A stretch of 64,000 nt of DNA from Oscillibacter sp. (GTDB taxonomy: Bacteria; Bacillota; Clostridia; Oscillospirales; Oscillospiraceae). The notes under the pieces were generated by a model. It saw nothing but the letters and a program-made list of their open reading frames with translations. It did no database searches and had not been told where the DNA came from. Positions 45,104 through 52,897 of the stretch are shown piece by piece. The stretch is from positions 62,001 to 126,000 of the forward strand of contig JAAWGR010000001.1 of assembly GCA_022795445.1 (NCBI GenBank). The letters run 5' to 3'. The stretch's first letter is position 1. Each line of letters starts with the position of its first letter. A program made the position numbers and the translations under genes.

Positions 45104-45132
45104 AGTATAACGGAAAGCAGGGCGGGTTTCAA
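45104..45132 (-). promoter_or_regulatory. Sigma-A promoter for pcrA
   Basis: On the minus strand TTGAAA (45127-45132) and TATACT (45104-45109) are 17 bp apart, about 47 bp before the pcrA ATG. Confidence 0.8.
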
Positions 45133-45204
45133 GATGTTTGACGAAAATGGGAGGGCATTTTCGATTACACAGCGCATCAAAATCATGGAAAACACAAAGG
45201 CTTC

Positions 45205-45233
45205 TGTACAAAAACCATGGAAGGTGTTATAAT
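45205..45233 (+). promoter_or_regulatory. Sigma-A promoter for the SLH-transglutaminase gene
   Basis: TGTACA (45205-45210) and a perfect TATAAT (45228-45233) are 17 bp apart, 38 bp before the ATG. The -35 box is weak. Confidence 0.6.
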
Positions 45234-45271
45234 CAACGTACAGAATATGGAAGGAAATCAGGAGGGATTAC

Positions 45272-46387
45272 ATGAAAAAACTTGTGTCTATGCTGCTGGC
45301 AGCGGTCTTGAGCGCAGCGCTGGCCCTGCCCGTCTGCGCTGCGGAAGCGAAAAAGGTCAACACCTACACGCCTGGGCAGTTCACCGATGTACCCCCGGGA
45401 AGCTGGTGCGCAGACCATGTAAAAACCGCATATGAATATGGCATTATGGGCGGCAAGAGCAATACTTATTTCGACACAGAGGGGAACGTCACCATAGCCC
45501 AAGCGGTGGTGATGGCTTGCCGTATCCATAGCTTTTTCTGCGACGAAAGCCCAGCGCTGCCAACAGGTTCCGGAACACCGTGGTACCAGCCGTATGCGGA
45601 TTATGCGGTTGCGCACCAGTTCCTCGATTTTGGGGGCATGGGCGAAGCGGAGTTCAACCTGCCGATTGACCGCGCCGATTTTGCCGGTTCCCTCTGGGCG
45701 GCGATGCCGGACGAAGCTCTCACGGCCATAAACCGTGTGGAGGACAATGCGATCCCGGATGTTCCGGCGAGCATGGGGGATGCGGAGGCGATCTATACAC
45801 TGTACCGTGCAGGCATTCTGACCGGGAGCGATGCTAAGGGCACCTTTGGCCCTTACAGCAGCATTACCCGCGGCGCGGCTGCCGCGCTGGCAGGCCGTGC
45901 GGTGGACCCGTCGCTGCGGAAGCAGATTACATTAGAGGCAGCGCCCTTCACACCGGTACCAATGAAGCAGCTGGCGAATTTGAAAAGTCTTCAGCGGAAG
46001 GCCAGCGACGCCGAGTTAACCCAAGCATACAACGCGGCGGTGGAGTTGGTGACGCCGTTGGCGAACCTGCCGCGGGAAGATCAGCTCTATGGCATTGCGG
46101 TGGCGCTGCGGGCGATGTTTGAGAACGGCATGAGCTATTCCAGCGATTCGCCGCATTATAATGATCCATATGGCTATTTCATCCTAGGCGTGGCGTCCTG
46201 TGCGGGCTGCACACGCGCTACAGGGCTATGCCTCAATATTTTGGGGATACCCTATGAGCATGTGAATGAAAACCAGTATACCCATCAATGGTGCCGGGTG
46301 AACATCAGCGGGACCTATTGGATTTGCGATGCGTACGGTCTCTACTGTGGTCCAGAGCCTGCACCGTATAAGCATCCATACCTGTAA
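45272..46387 (+). CDS. Secreted SLH-like protein with a C-terminal transglutaminase-like domain
   Basis: A 371-residue exported protein. Signal peptide about residues 1-24 (LVSMLLAAVLSAALALPVCA). About 35-215 resemble SLH domains (FTDVPPGSWCADHVKTAYEY, then ITRGAAAALAGRA). About 235-371 look like a transglutaminase core: candidate nucleophile Cys310 (or Cys313) in SCAGCTRATG before LNILGIPYEHV, His in HQWCRV, Asp in WICDAYG. The triad order Cys-His-Asp is right. It is probably cell-wall anchored and could cross-link or hydrolyse surface protein amides. ATG has AGGAGG upstream. Confidence 0.8.
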   Translation: MKKLVSMLLAAVLSAALALPVCAAEAKKVNTYTPGQFTDVPPGSWCADHVKTAYEYGIMGGKSNTYFDTEGNVTIAQAVVMACRIHSFFCDESPALPTGSGTPWYQPYADYAVAHQFLDFGGMGEAEFNLPIDRADFAGSLWAAMPDEALTAINRVEDNAIPDVPASMGDAEAIYTLYRAGILTGSDAKGTFGPYSSITRGAAAALAGRAVDPSLRKQITLEAAPFTPVPMKQLANLKSLQRKASDAELTQAYNAAVELVTPLANLPREDQLYGIAVALRAMFENGMSYSSDSPHYNDPYGYFILGVASCAGCTRATGLCLNILGIPYEHVNENQYTHQWCRVNISGTYWICDAYGLYCGPEPAPYKHPYL

Positions 46388-46408
46388 CATGGCGTGTTGA
46401 AAGGGACA

Positions 46409-46446
46409 GCCCCGCCTAGTCAGCTAGGCGGGGCCATACTTTTTTG
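46409..46446 (+). terminator. Terminator after the SLH-transglutaminase gene
   Basis: A perfect 11-bp stem GCCCCGCCTAG / CTAGGCGGGGC with loop TCAG, followed by CATACTTTTTT. Confidence 0.92.
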
Positions 46447-46592
46447 TATTCGCAAATGTATGATGTCCAATACCGCGCCGCCGACAGCAAAAGAAGCGCC
46501 GAACCAACAGCGGCCCCCGCACCAGCGATAGCGGAAGGAGAGGCACGCCAAATCAGCATGGACTTCTCGTGTCCTACCGATAGGCGCCATAG

Positions 46593-46732
46593 GATTCCAC
46601 CGGGCTGAGAACGCCCCCGCGGGGCGTCTTTTTCTCTTTTGGACCGTGAACGGCCCGTTTTCTCTTTTTCTTCGCCAAGAAAAAGAGAAAATGGGGGGTT
46701 CAAACCTCCCAGCTGTGGGAATGGCTGAAAAC
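46593..46732. repeat. Dispersed intergenic repeat element, copy 1
   Basis: A non-coding element of about 140 bp shared with 50505-50648. In order it has GATTCCACCGG, an ACGCCCC/GGGGCGT hairpin followed by CTTTTTCTCTTTTGGACCGT, then a perfect 15-bp inverted repeat around CGCC (TTTTCTCTTTTTCTT), then a GGGGGG block and GGGAATGGC. Similarity weakly extends upstream to about 46523. It fills most of the gap between the previous terminator and rarA. Open frames across it on either strand (for example 46416-46922 minus) are by-products of the repeat. Confidence 0.85.
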
Positions 46733-46738
46733 AAAACT

Positions 46739-46767
46739 TTGACGGGAGTGGATAGGTGTGATAGAAT
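46739..46767 (+). promoter_or_regulatory. Sigma-A promoter for rarA
   Basis: TTGACG (46739-46744) and TAGAAT (46762-46767) are 17 bp apart, just downstream of the repeat element and 42 bp before the ATG. Confidence 0.75.
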
Positions 46768-46809
46768 AAAAAAGCCCGCTGCGGGCAGGAAAAGAAGGGA
46801 GGGACGCCT

Positions 46810-48072
46810 ATGCAGCGTCCGTTGGCGGACGAGATCCGTCCGAAGACATTGGACGAAGTGGTGGGACAACGGCACTTATTGGCCCCCGGGGCCGTCCTGC
46901 GCCGCTTGATTGAGGCGGGCACCGAGGCAAATATGGTGTTCTATGGCCCCTCCGGCACCGGGAAAACCACAATCGCCAACTTGATTGCCGAAAAAACACA
47001 CAAAGCCCTCTACCGCCTCAACGCAACCACCGCTTCCCTGCAAGATATCAAAAACGTGATCGCTGATGTGGATACCCTTATGGCACCCGGCGGTATCCTG
47101 CTGTACCTGGACGAAATCCAATACTTCAACAAAAAACAGCAGCAAAGCTTGCTGGAATTCATGGAAAACGGGAAACTGACCTTGATTGCCTCCACTACCG
47201 AAAACCCGTATTTCTATGTATACAGCGCCTTGCTGTCCCGCAGCACCGTGTTTGAATTCAAAGCCGTGCCGCCGAAAGAGGCAGAGCCGGCGGTTCTGCG
47301 GGCGCTGGAAATCGAAAAAGCTCGCGCCCCCTTGGAATGGGAACCGGGCCTGCCGCTGCAAATCGCAACCGCCTGCGGCGGCGATGTGCGCAAAGCGGTC
47401 AACGCCGTGGAGCTCCTATGCGGAGCGGCGGTTTTGCAGGACGGCGTGCGCCGCCTCTCCTGCGCAGACGCGGAACAGGTTTCCCAGCGCAGCGCGATGC
47501 GCTACGATAAAGGAGGCGACGCCATGTACGACATCGCCTCTGCCCTTATGAAATCCCTTCGGGGCAGCGACCCCGACGCCGCCCTCCATTACCTGGCGCG
47601 GTTCTTGGAGGCCGGCGACCTGGTGACGCCTTGCCGCCGCTTGCTCTGCTCCGCCAGCGAGGATGTGGGTATGGCGTACCCGCAAGCCGTAGCCATCGTG
47701 AAAGCCTGCGTCGATACGGCTATGCAGCTGGGACTTCCGGAGGCACAGCTGCCGCTGGCCCAGGCGGCCGTGCTGCTGGCGACTGCCCCGAAATCTAACA
47801 GTATCACCGAAGGCATCGGTAAAGCACGCGCCGATGTGCGGGCAGGCCGCACAGGCGATGTGCCGCGGCAGCTCCAAAACGTCCACGCAGATACCACTGG
47901 GTTCGACAGCCGGCAGCATTACCTGTACCCCCATAATTTCCCAGGCCATTGGGTTGCCCAACAGTATCTGCCCGACGCATTGAAGGATGTACGCTACTAC
48001 GAGTGGGGCGAGAACAAAACCGAACAGGCAGCAAAGGCTTACTGGGAGAAAATCAAGGGGCCTGGGAAGTGA
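46810..48072 (+). CDS. rarA: Replication-associated recombination protein A (RarA/MgsA)
   Basis: A 420-residue AAA+ ATPase of the RarA/WRNIP1 family, a clamp-loader relative that acts at stalled replication forks. The N-terminus has the family opening LADEIRPKTLDEVVGQRHLL, Walker A GPSGTGKTT, Walker B YLDEIQYFNKKQQ (family usually DEIHRFNK), sensor-1 IASTTENPYF, and a C-terminal tetramerisation region with RCVDTAMQLGLPEA-like helices and YLYPHNF. Start ATG has AAGGGAGG upstream. The 3' end overlaps the convergent S1 gene by 20 bp. Confidence 0.95.
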   Translation: MQRPLADEIRPKTLDEVVGQRHLLAPGAVLRRLIEAGTEANMVFYGPSGTGKTTIANLIAEKTHKALYRLNATTASLQDIKNVIADVDTLMAPGGILLYLDEIQYFNKKQQQSLLEFMENGKLTLIASTTENPYFYVYSALLSRSTVFEFKAVPPKEAEPAVLRALEIEKARAPLEWEPGLPLQIATACGGDVRKAVNAVELLCGAAVLQDGVRRLSCADAEQVSQRSAMRYDKGGDAMYDIASALMKSLRGSDPDAALHYLARFLEAGDLVTPCRRLLCSASEDVGMAYPQAVAIVKACVDTAMQLGLPEAQLPLAQAAVLLATAPKSNSITEGIGKARADVRAGRTGDVPRQLQNVHADTTGFDSRQHYLYPHNFPGHWVAQQYLPDALKDVRYYEWGENKTEQAAKAYWEKIKGPGK

Positions 48073-48988
48073 AAACCGTCTGCACCGGCTCCCTTTCGTA
48101 GTTCGGCGGCGAGAACACCCAGCGGTCCAGAACGCCGTCGGTGATTTGGTACCGCAGCGGCTCCGGCTCCGACAGGGGCGGCAGCTTTTCAATTACCTGC
48201 AATTTCACCTTCATCCGCTCCGGACGGATGCTCTTGATGTAAACCGATACGCCGTTTCCAGGCTCCAGGCATTCCTTGGCGTCCGCAAGGCCGGACAGGT
48301 TCGGCGCAAGCTCAATAAAACTGCCGTATTCCTTGACGCTCCGAACCGTGCCGCGAACTGTCTCGCCTGGACGGAAACGGCTGGCATTTTCCATCCAGGT
48401 CCCCAACAGCTCCCGGTGGGTCAGGGTGATGCGGCGCTGCTCTTTGTCGAACGCTTTGACCGCCGCTAAAACCTTCTGCCCTACCAGGAACCGTTCTTTC
48501 GGATGGGAAATGCGGGAGATGGAGATATGTTCAATTGGCAGCATGGCGACAATGCCGCAGCCAATGTCCAGGAAAGCGCCAAAAGATTCCAGCCGCGTCA
48601 CCCGGCAGGCCAGCACAGCCCCAGGCGTCAGGTTCTGCAAAAAGTGCTCCATGGCTTTCTCCTGAGCCGCCCGGCGGGACAGCCAGGCAACCGGCGCGCC
48701 CTTCCCGTCGGCTTCCAACGCCGTGACGGTGAAACAGGTCTGCTTCCCGACCCGGGACAATACGGCAATGTCCCGGCTGGAACCGCTGATCCAGGGGGCA
48801 ACGGCTTCTTGACGGGGAATCCGGCCTTCTATGCCCTCCAAAGACAAGTACAGGGTGTGGTCTGCGCCGCAGCGCTGGGCAGGCGCTTCTAAGATGGCGC
48901 CGCTTTCCAGGGCCTCCCGTAAATCGGTGAGAGAACAGGCGGATGGGGGACGGGAGCCCTCCGGCGGGTAAAGATAATTTTCCGGCAT
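48053..48988 (-). CDS. S1-domain RNA-binding protein
   Basis: A 311-residue cytoplasmic protein with two S1 RNA-binding domains at about residues 121-192 (PGAVLACRVTRLESFGAFLD) and 207-265 (PGETVRGTVRSVKEYGSFIE). Residues 1-115 form an N-terminal domain resembling a degenerate third S1 repeat (GRIPRQEAV). Shorter than ribosomal protein S1 and related to the RpsA-like proteins often encoded in Clostridia. The start at ATG 48988 has AGGA 11 nt upstream. RNA target unknown. Confidence 0.85.
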   Translation of the reverse strand: MPENYLYPPEGSRPPSACSLTDLREALESGAILEAPAQRCGADHTLYLSLEGIEGRIPRQEAVAPWISGSSRDIAVLSRVGKQTCFTVTALEADGKGAPVAWLSRRAAQEKAMEHFLQNLTPGAVLACRVTRLESFGAFLDIGCGIVAMLPIEHISISRISHPKERFLVGQKVLAAVKAFDKEQRRITLTHRELLGTWMENASRFRPGETVRGTVRSVKEYGSFIELAPNLSGLADAKECLEPGNGVSVYIKSIRPERMKVKLQVIEKLPPLSEPEPLRYQITDGVLDRWVFSPPNYEREPVQTVFTSQAP

Positions 48989-49081
48989 GATTGATCGCAT
49001 CCTATCTGCCGCTGACTGCGGCAATAACATTGATAAAACCAATATATGCAGCAAACGGAACCGGATTGACAGGAGGCGCGT

Positions 49082-49273
49082 ATGGAACTGCATTTACACG
49101 ACCGGGTGGAACTGAAAAAACCCCACCCCTGCGGGAGCTGCCAGTGGGAAATCCTGCGGGTGGGGATGGACATTAAACTGCGCTGCCTGGGGTGCGGACA
49201 TGAATTGATGCTCCCACGCAGTAAGGCAGAGAAAAGCATCCGGAAGATACTGGAAAAGGAGGGGCCGGCATGA
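49082..49273 (+). CDS. DUF951-family small zinc-ribbon-like protein
   Basis: A 63-residue DUF951 protein: LKKPHPCGSCQWEILRVGMD and IKLRCLGCGHELMLPRSKAE carry two CxxC pairs that should bind one zinc. Widely conserved in Firmicutes, function unknown. ATG has GGAGGCG upstream. The stop overlaps the next small gene by ATGA. Confidence 0.9.
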   Translation: MELHLHDRVELKKPHPCGSCQWEILRVGMDIKLRCLGCGHELMLPRSKAEKSIRKILEKEGPA

Positions 49274-49365
49274 ACAGTAACCTGAAGCGGGCAGTGGCGA
49301 TGGCCTTAGCGTTAATCCTGGTGTTAGCGCTGGTTGCGTCGCTAATTCTGCCGTACATTGGATAA
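49270..49365 (+). CDS. 31-residue single-transmembrane protein
   Basis: A tiny protein: MNSNLKRAVAMALALILVLA followed by LVASLILPYIG. Two positive charges, then one transmembrane helix, then a short external end. The ATG overlaps the DUF951 stop (ATGA) and has GGAGG upstream, so it is probably expressed by coupling. The family is not known to me by name. Confidence 0.65.
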   Translation: MNSNLKRAVAMALALILVLALVASLILPYIG

Positions 49366-49378
49366 ATCAGAAAACTAA

Positions 49379-49408
49379 CAAAAGGACGGCGAAACGCCGT
49401 CCCTTTGC
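49379..49408. terminator. Bidirectional terminator between convergent genes
   Basis: GGACGGCG / CGCCGTCC around AAA. The minus-strand side has CTTTTGTT and the plus side CTTTGCTT, so termination may be modest both ways. Confidence 0.7.
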
Positions 49409-49825
49409 TTATTCCAATACCGGAAGTTTTTGGTCGAGCTGGAAAAAAGTGAAGGTTCCAGACCCCAGGAGTACGCCGCCAGGACCCGTGACGCGAGCCT
49501 CAAAAACAGAAATCGTTTTCCCGTGCCGGACTTCTTGGGCCTCAGCAGCGAGGGTATCACCGGGGCGGGCACTTTTAAAAAAATTGTAGGAGGCGTTAAC
49601 GGTGACTGCCATATAGCCGTGGGCGGCCATTGCAGAGCCGCAGGCATTGTCGGCCATGGCAAAGTATACGCCGCCATGAGGTACGTTCAGCGGGTTCAAA
49701 TCCTCTGGCTGAACCGTTTTGACAACTTTGGCGTACCCGGCGCGCAGTTCCTCCAAAATAATGCCGTGGCTTTGGGCGTATGGATTGCATTGGTTGCGGT
49801 ATGCTTTCAGTTTTTCATAATCCAT
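49409..49825 (-). CDS. PaaI-family hotdog thioesterase
   Basis: A 138-residue acyl-CoA thioesterase-like protein. The hotdog helix motif LNVPHGGVYFAMADNACGSA contains the HGG and the Asp expected of PaaI enzymes, and VTVNASYNFFKSARPGDTLA is the matching central strand pair. Substrate unknown; could be an aromatic or medium-chain acyl-CoA. ATG 49825 has AAGGAGG 8 nt upstream; the longer open frame upstream has no ribosome binding site. Confidence 0.88.
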   Translation of the reverse strand: MDYEKLKAYRNQCNPYAQSHGIILEELRAGYAKVVKTVQPEDLNPLNVPHGGVYFAMADNACGSAMAAHGYMAVTVNASYNFFKSARPGDTLAAEAQEVRHGKTISVFEARVTGPGGVLLGSGTFTFFQLDQKLPVLE

Positions 49826-49889
49826 GGTCCAATCCTCCTTTTCCCTATTGTACTGGTTTCCACGGAGGCCGTCAATATGAAAAGCAAGC

Positions 49890-50063
49890 TTACTGTTGAT
49901 CTTTCCCGTTTGTGTCAAGAGAACGCAGATAGTCTCGCAAAATGAGATTGATACAGGAGGAAAGAGCACGGTCATCTTCAATTGCTAGAACACGAAGCTT
50001 TTCAACGATTTCTACGTCTAAGGTGAGTGAGACGTTAATTTTCAAAGGTTTTTCAGAAGCCAT
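49890..50063 (-). CDS. Ribbon-helix-helix DNA-binding protein
   Basis: A 57-residue protein with the RHH fold pattern: beta strand KPLKINVSLTLD, helix VEIVEKLRVLAIEDD, helix LSSCINLILRDYLRSL. Such proteins act as small repressors or antitoxins. Start ATG 50063 has GAGGTG upstream. It is divergent from a small charged protein across an AT-rich 120-bp gap, the usual arrangement of a regulator and its target. Base composition is more AT-rich than neighbours. Confidence 0.75.
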   Translation of the reverse strand: MASEKPLKINVSLTLDVEIVEKLRVLAIEDDRALSSCINLILRDYLRSLDTNGKDQQ

Positions 50064-50117
50064 TACTATCACCTCTATTTTGTTTTAATATAGGATAACA
50101 TTATTTTGTATACCATA

Positions 50118-50146
50118 TTGACAAAAGCTATATAATAATATAAACT
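50118..50146 (+). promoter_or_regulatory. Promoter for the small charged protein
   Basis: TTGACA (50118-50123) and TAAACT (50141-50146) with 17 bp between them, in a very AT-rich gap that probably holds the RHH operator. Confidence 0.6.
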
Positions 50147-50186
50147 AATATTTAATAATATTTATAGTTATATGAGGTGAGTCATT

Positions 50187-50459
50187 ATGGCTCGATACGA
50201 TAAAAAATACCAAACGGATTATTTTCAAATGATGTACATTGTGACAACAAGCGGGATTGTGTCGGCATTGAAATCTTTGGAAGAAGGCAATTTGGAGAAG
50301 ATGGCAGAGACTCTTGAAACGATATTAAAACTTGAAAATATCTTGGTAGAGGAATGGGAAGAAGAGGTGAAAAAGGAGGAGAAAAAGGAGGGGAAAAAGC
50401 CAGAAAAAGGGGAAGAAAACAACCTGTGCCGCGGCAGCGACAGCGGAGATAGACGCTGA
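50187..50459 (+). CDS. Small Lys/Glu-rich protein of unknown function
   Basis: A 90-residue protein. Residues 1-50 are a helical domain (DYFQMMYIVTTSGIVSALKS, then LEKMAETLETILKLENI), followed by an extreme Lys/Glu tail (EEEVKKEEKKEGKKPEK). The last residues run into the flank of the repeat element, so the gene's end may have been set by that insertion. ATG has TGAGGTGAG upstream. Divergent from the RHH gene. Not recognised. Confidence 0.6.
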   Translation: MARYDKKYQTDYFQMMYIVTTSGIVSALKSLEEGNLEKMAETLETILKLENILVEEWEEEVKKEEKKEGKKPEKGEENNLCRGSDSGDRR

Positions 50460-50504
50460 AGCAAATCAGTGTGGTCTTCTTCGCTTTCAATGGCAGGTAC
50501 TGTA

Positions 50505-50648
50505 AGATTCCACCGGACTTGAGACGCCCCGCAGGGCGTCTTTTTCTCTTTTGGACCGTCCACGGCCCGTTTTCTCTTTTTCATCGCCAAGAAAAAGAGA
50601 AAATGGGGGGTGGAACCCCCCTCCCAGCCATGGGAATGGCGGAAAACA
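50505..50648. repeat. Dispersed intergenic repeat element, copy 2
   Basis: Second copy of the element at 46593-46732, in the same orientation: GATTCCACCGG, GACGCCCC/GGGCGTC hairpin, CTTTTTCTCTTTTGGACCGT, the 15-bp inverted repeat around CGCC (here TTTTCTCTTTTTCAT with one change), a G block and TGGGAATGGC. Weaker similarity extends upstream to about 50433, inside the end of the small charged gene. Confidence 0.85.
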
Positions 50649-50711
50649 CGCACCCGCAGGAGCCGGTGCGTGTTTTTTTGTGAAAAAAATGAAAAAAATG
50701 TGGAACCCCTC

Positions 50712-50740
50712 TTTCCAAACACATAAAAATACGGTAAAAT
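50712..50740 (+). promoter_or_regulatory. Promoter for the pyrH operon
   Basis: TTTCCA (50712-50717) and TAAAAT (50735-50740) with 17 bp between them, 50 bp before the pyrH ATG. Confidence 0.6.
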
Positions 50741-50789
50741 AAGCGTGATATTCTGGATGAAAATGGACAAGGACAAGGGAGGTCATGCT

Positions 50790-51506
50790 ATGGGAAAGCC
50801 GGTCTACCGCCGGGTACTGCTGAAAATCAGCGGCGAAGCGCTGGCGGGGGAAAAACATACCGGGCTGGATTTTGAGGTGATTGGCCAGGTGTGCGATGTG
50901 GTGAAGGAATGCCTCGACCTGGGGGTACAGGTGGGAGTGGTCGTCGGCGGCGGAAACTTCTGGCGGGGCGTGAAGGACGGCGGAGGCCGTATGGAACGGA
51001 GCCGCGCCGACCAGATGGGAATGCTGGCAACTGCGCTCAACTGCCTCGCCGTTGCGGATGTGTGCGAACAAAAGGGAATCCCCGTGCGGGTGCAGACGGC
51101 CATCGAGATGCGTTCAATGGCGGAGCCTTACATCCGCTCAAAGGCAATCCGGCATCTGGAAAAGGGGCGCGTGGTCATCTTCGGCTGCGGTACCGGCAAC
51201 CCCTATTTCTCCACAGATACCGCCGCCGTGCTGCGGGCTGCGGAAATCGGCGCGGAAGTCATCCTGCTGGCAAAAAATGTGGACGGCGTGTACAGCGCGG
51301 ACCCCGTGAAGGACCCTAACGCAGTCAAATACGACAGCATCAGTTATAATGACGTGCTGGCGCGGCACTTGATGGTCATGGATTCGACCGCTACCTCCCT
51401 TTCTATGGATAACCATATCCCTGTGCTGCTCTTCGCCCTCAAGGACCCGCAGAATATCGTCCGGGCCGTGTGCGGGGAAAAGGTCGGCACCATCGTCAGC
51501 GAATAA
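50790..51506 (+). CDS. pyrH: UMP kinase
   Basis: PyrH phosphorylates UMP to UDP with ATP in pyrimidine synthesis. The 238-residue product has the family motifs: [63 protein letters not shown] and [10 protein letters not shown]. Hexameric cytoplasmic enzyme. Start ATG 50790 has GGGAGG. Usual rpsB and tsf genes upstream are missing; a repeat element lies there instead. Begins the run to polC. Confidence 0.97.
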   Translation: MGKPVYRRVLLKISGEALAGEKHTGLDFEVIGQVCDVVKECLDLGVQVGVVVGGGNFWRGVKDGGGRMERSRADQMGMLATALNCLAVADVCEQKGIPVRVQTAIEMRSMAEPYIRSKAIRHLEKGRVVIFGCGTGNPYFSTDTAAVLRAAEIGAEVILLAKNVDGVYSADPVKDPNAVKYDSISYNDVLARHLMVMDSTATSLSMDNHIPVLLFALKDPQNIVRAVCGEKVGTIVSE

Positions 51507-51550
51507 CCCCCTATCCATTCTTGCAATCATTTTGGAAGGAGCTTTGCATT

Positions 51551-52108
51551 ATGTTAAAAGATGAGTACAAGGTCTATGAGGAAAAGATGAAAAAAAGTAT
51601 CGACTCCGTCGTCGCGGACTTCGATTCCGTGCGCGCCGGCCGCGCCAATGCCGGCGTGCTGGCCCGTATCATGGTCGATTACTACGGCAGCCCTACCCCC
51701 ATCCAGCAGATCGCCGGCGTCTCATCCCCAGACGCCCGTACCCTCCTGATTGCCCCCTTCGATTCTTCCGCGCTGAAGAACATCGAAAAAGCAATCCAAA
51801 ACTCGGACCTGGGCATCCATCCCCAGAACGACGGCAGGAACATCCGCCTCTCCTTCCCGCAGCTGACGGAGGAACGCCGTAAAGAACTGGTGAAGCAAAT
51901 CCGTAAGTACGCGGAGAACGGCAAGGTCGCCGTGCGGAACATCCGCCGGGATGCGATGGACAACTTCAAAAAGCAGGAAAAGAAGTCGGAAATCACGGAA
52001 GATGAACTGAAGCAGGCTGAGAAGGATTTGCAGAAGCTTACCGACGAGAGCTGCAAGAAATTGGATGAGCTGCTGGCGAAAAAAGAAAAGGATTTGATGG
52101 CGGTCTGA
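51551..52108 (+). CDS. frr: Ribosome recycling factor
   Basis: Frr splits post-termination ribosomes together with EF-G. The 185-residue protein matches in length and motifs: VVADFDSVRAGRANAGVLAR, VDYYGSPTPIQQIA, and PQLTEERRKELVKQIRK. ATG has GGAAGGAG upstream. It overlaps uppS by one base (TGATG), so the two are translationally coupled. Confidence 0.97.
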   Translation: MLKDEYKVYEEKMKKSIDSVVADFDSVRAGRANAGVLARIMVDYYGSPTPIQQIAGVSSPDARTLLIAPFDSSALKNIEKAIQNSDLGIHPQNDGRNIRLSFPQLTEERRKELVKQIRKYAENGKVAVRNIRRDAMDNFKKQEKKSEITEDELKQAEKDLQKLTDESCKKLDELLAKKEKDLMAV

Positions 52109-52881
52109 TGGCAGAATGGAACAATGGGGCGGGGCGGACGGCAGAGCCGCCCCGTCCGTCGCGTCCCGACGGGACCGTGCCGGGGCATATTGCAATCATC
52201 ATGGACGGCAACGGCCGCTGGGCTACCCGTCGGGGGCTTCCGCGTACGGCCGGGCATAAGGCGGGGGCGGAAACCTTCCGCCGAATCGCAACCTATTGTA
52301 AGAATATCGGGGTCAAATATCTGACCGTCTACGCCTTTTCTACGGAAAATTGGAAGCGGTCAGAGATGGAAGTCGCTGCCATCATGGCGCTGCTGAAACG
52401 GTATCTGCTGGAAGCCGTAGAAACGATGGAGCGGGATCACATCCGCCTGCACTTCTTCGGCGACATGACGCCGATTTCGCCCGAGCTGCGGGCCTTGGCC
52501 AGAGAAACCGATGAGATTACGGAACACCTTTCCAAAGACGACTTCCAGGCCAACGTCTGCCTGAATTACGGCGGGCGGAACGAGATTCTCCGAGCGGTGT
52601 GGCAGTTTGCGGAGGACTGCGCCAAGGGGATACGGGATCCATGGGACATGGACGAGGAAGAGTTTTCGTTCTATCTGGACTCCCGCGGAATTCCAGACCC
52701 AGAGCTGATTATCCGGCCCGGCGGAGAACAGCGGTTGAGCAATTTTCTGCTGTGGCAGTCCGCCTATTCGGAGCTGTATTTCACAGACACCCTCTGGCCA
52801 GACTTTGACGAAGCGGAGCTTGACCGGGCGATTGCAAGCTACCAGAAACGGGACCGCCGGTTTGGCGGAGTGAAGAAATAA
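52108..52881 (+). CDS. uppS: Isoprenyl transferase (undecaprenyl diphosphate synthase)
   Basis: UppS builds the C55 lipid carrier for cell-wall synthesis from farnesyl and isopentenyl diphosphates. The 257-residue product has HIAIIMDGNGRWATRRGLPR with the catalytic Asp, YLTVYAFSTENWKRS, and GGEQRLSNFLLWQSAYSELY. The usual RTSGE/RTGGE reads RPGGE here, a change worth noting. An N-terminal 25-residue Pro/Arg extension precedes the core. It overlaps frr by one base. Confidence 0.95.
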   Translation: MAEWNNGAGRTAEPPRPSRPDGTVPGHIAIIMDGNGRWATRRGLPRTAGHKAGAETFRRIATYCKNIGVKYLTVYAFSTENWKRSEMEVAAIMALLKRYLLEAVETMERDHIRLHFFGDMTPISPELRALARETDEITEHLSKDDFQANVCLNYGGRNEILRAVWQFAEDCAKGIRDPWDMDEEEFSFYLDSRGIPDPELIIRPGGEQRLSNFLLWQSAYSELYFTDTLWPDFDEAELDRAIASYQKRDRRFGGVKK

Positions 52882-52897
52882 GCGAGGATTTTGCAAT

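Noticed and set aside
46416..46922. Minus-strand open frame of 168 codons over the repeat and rarA start
   Set aside because: Its product is a translation of the repeat element; a related peptide arises at the other copy (50487-51071). No ribosome binding site, and it overlaps rarA.
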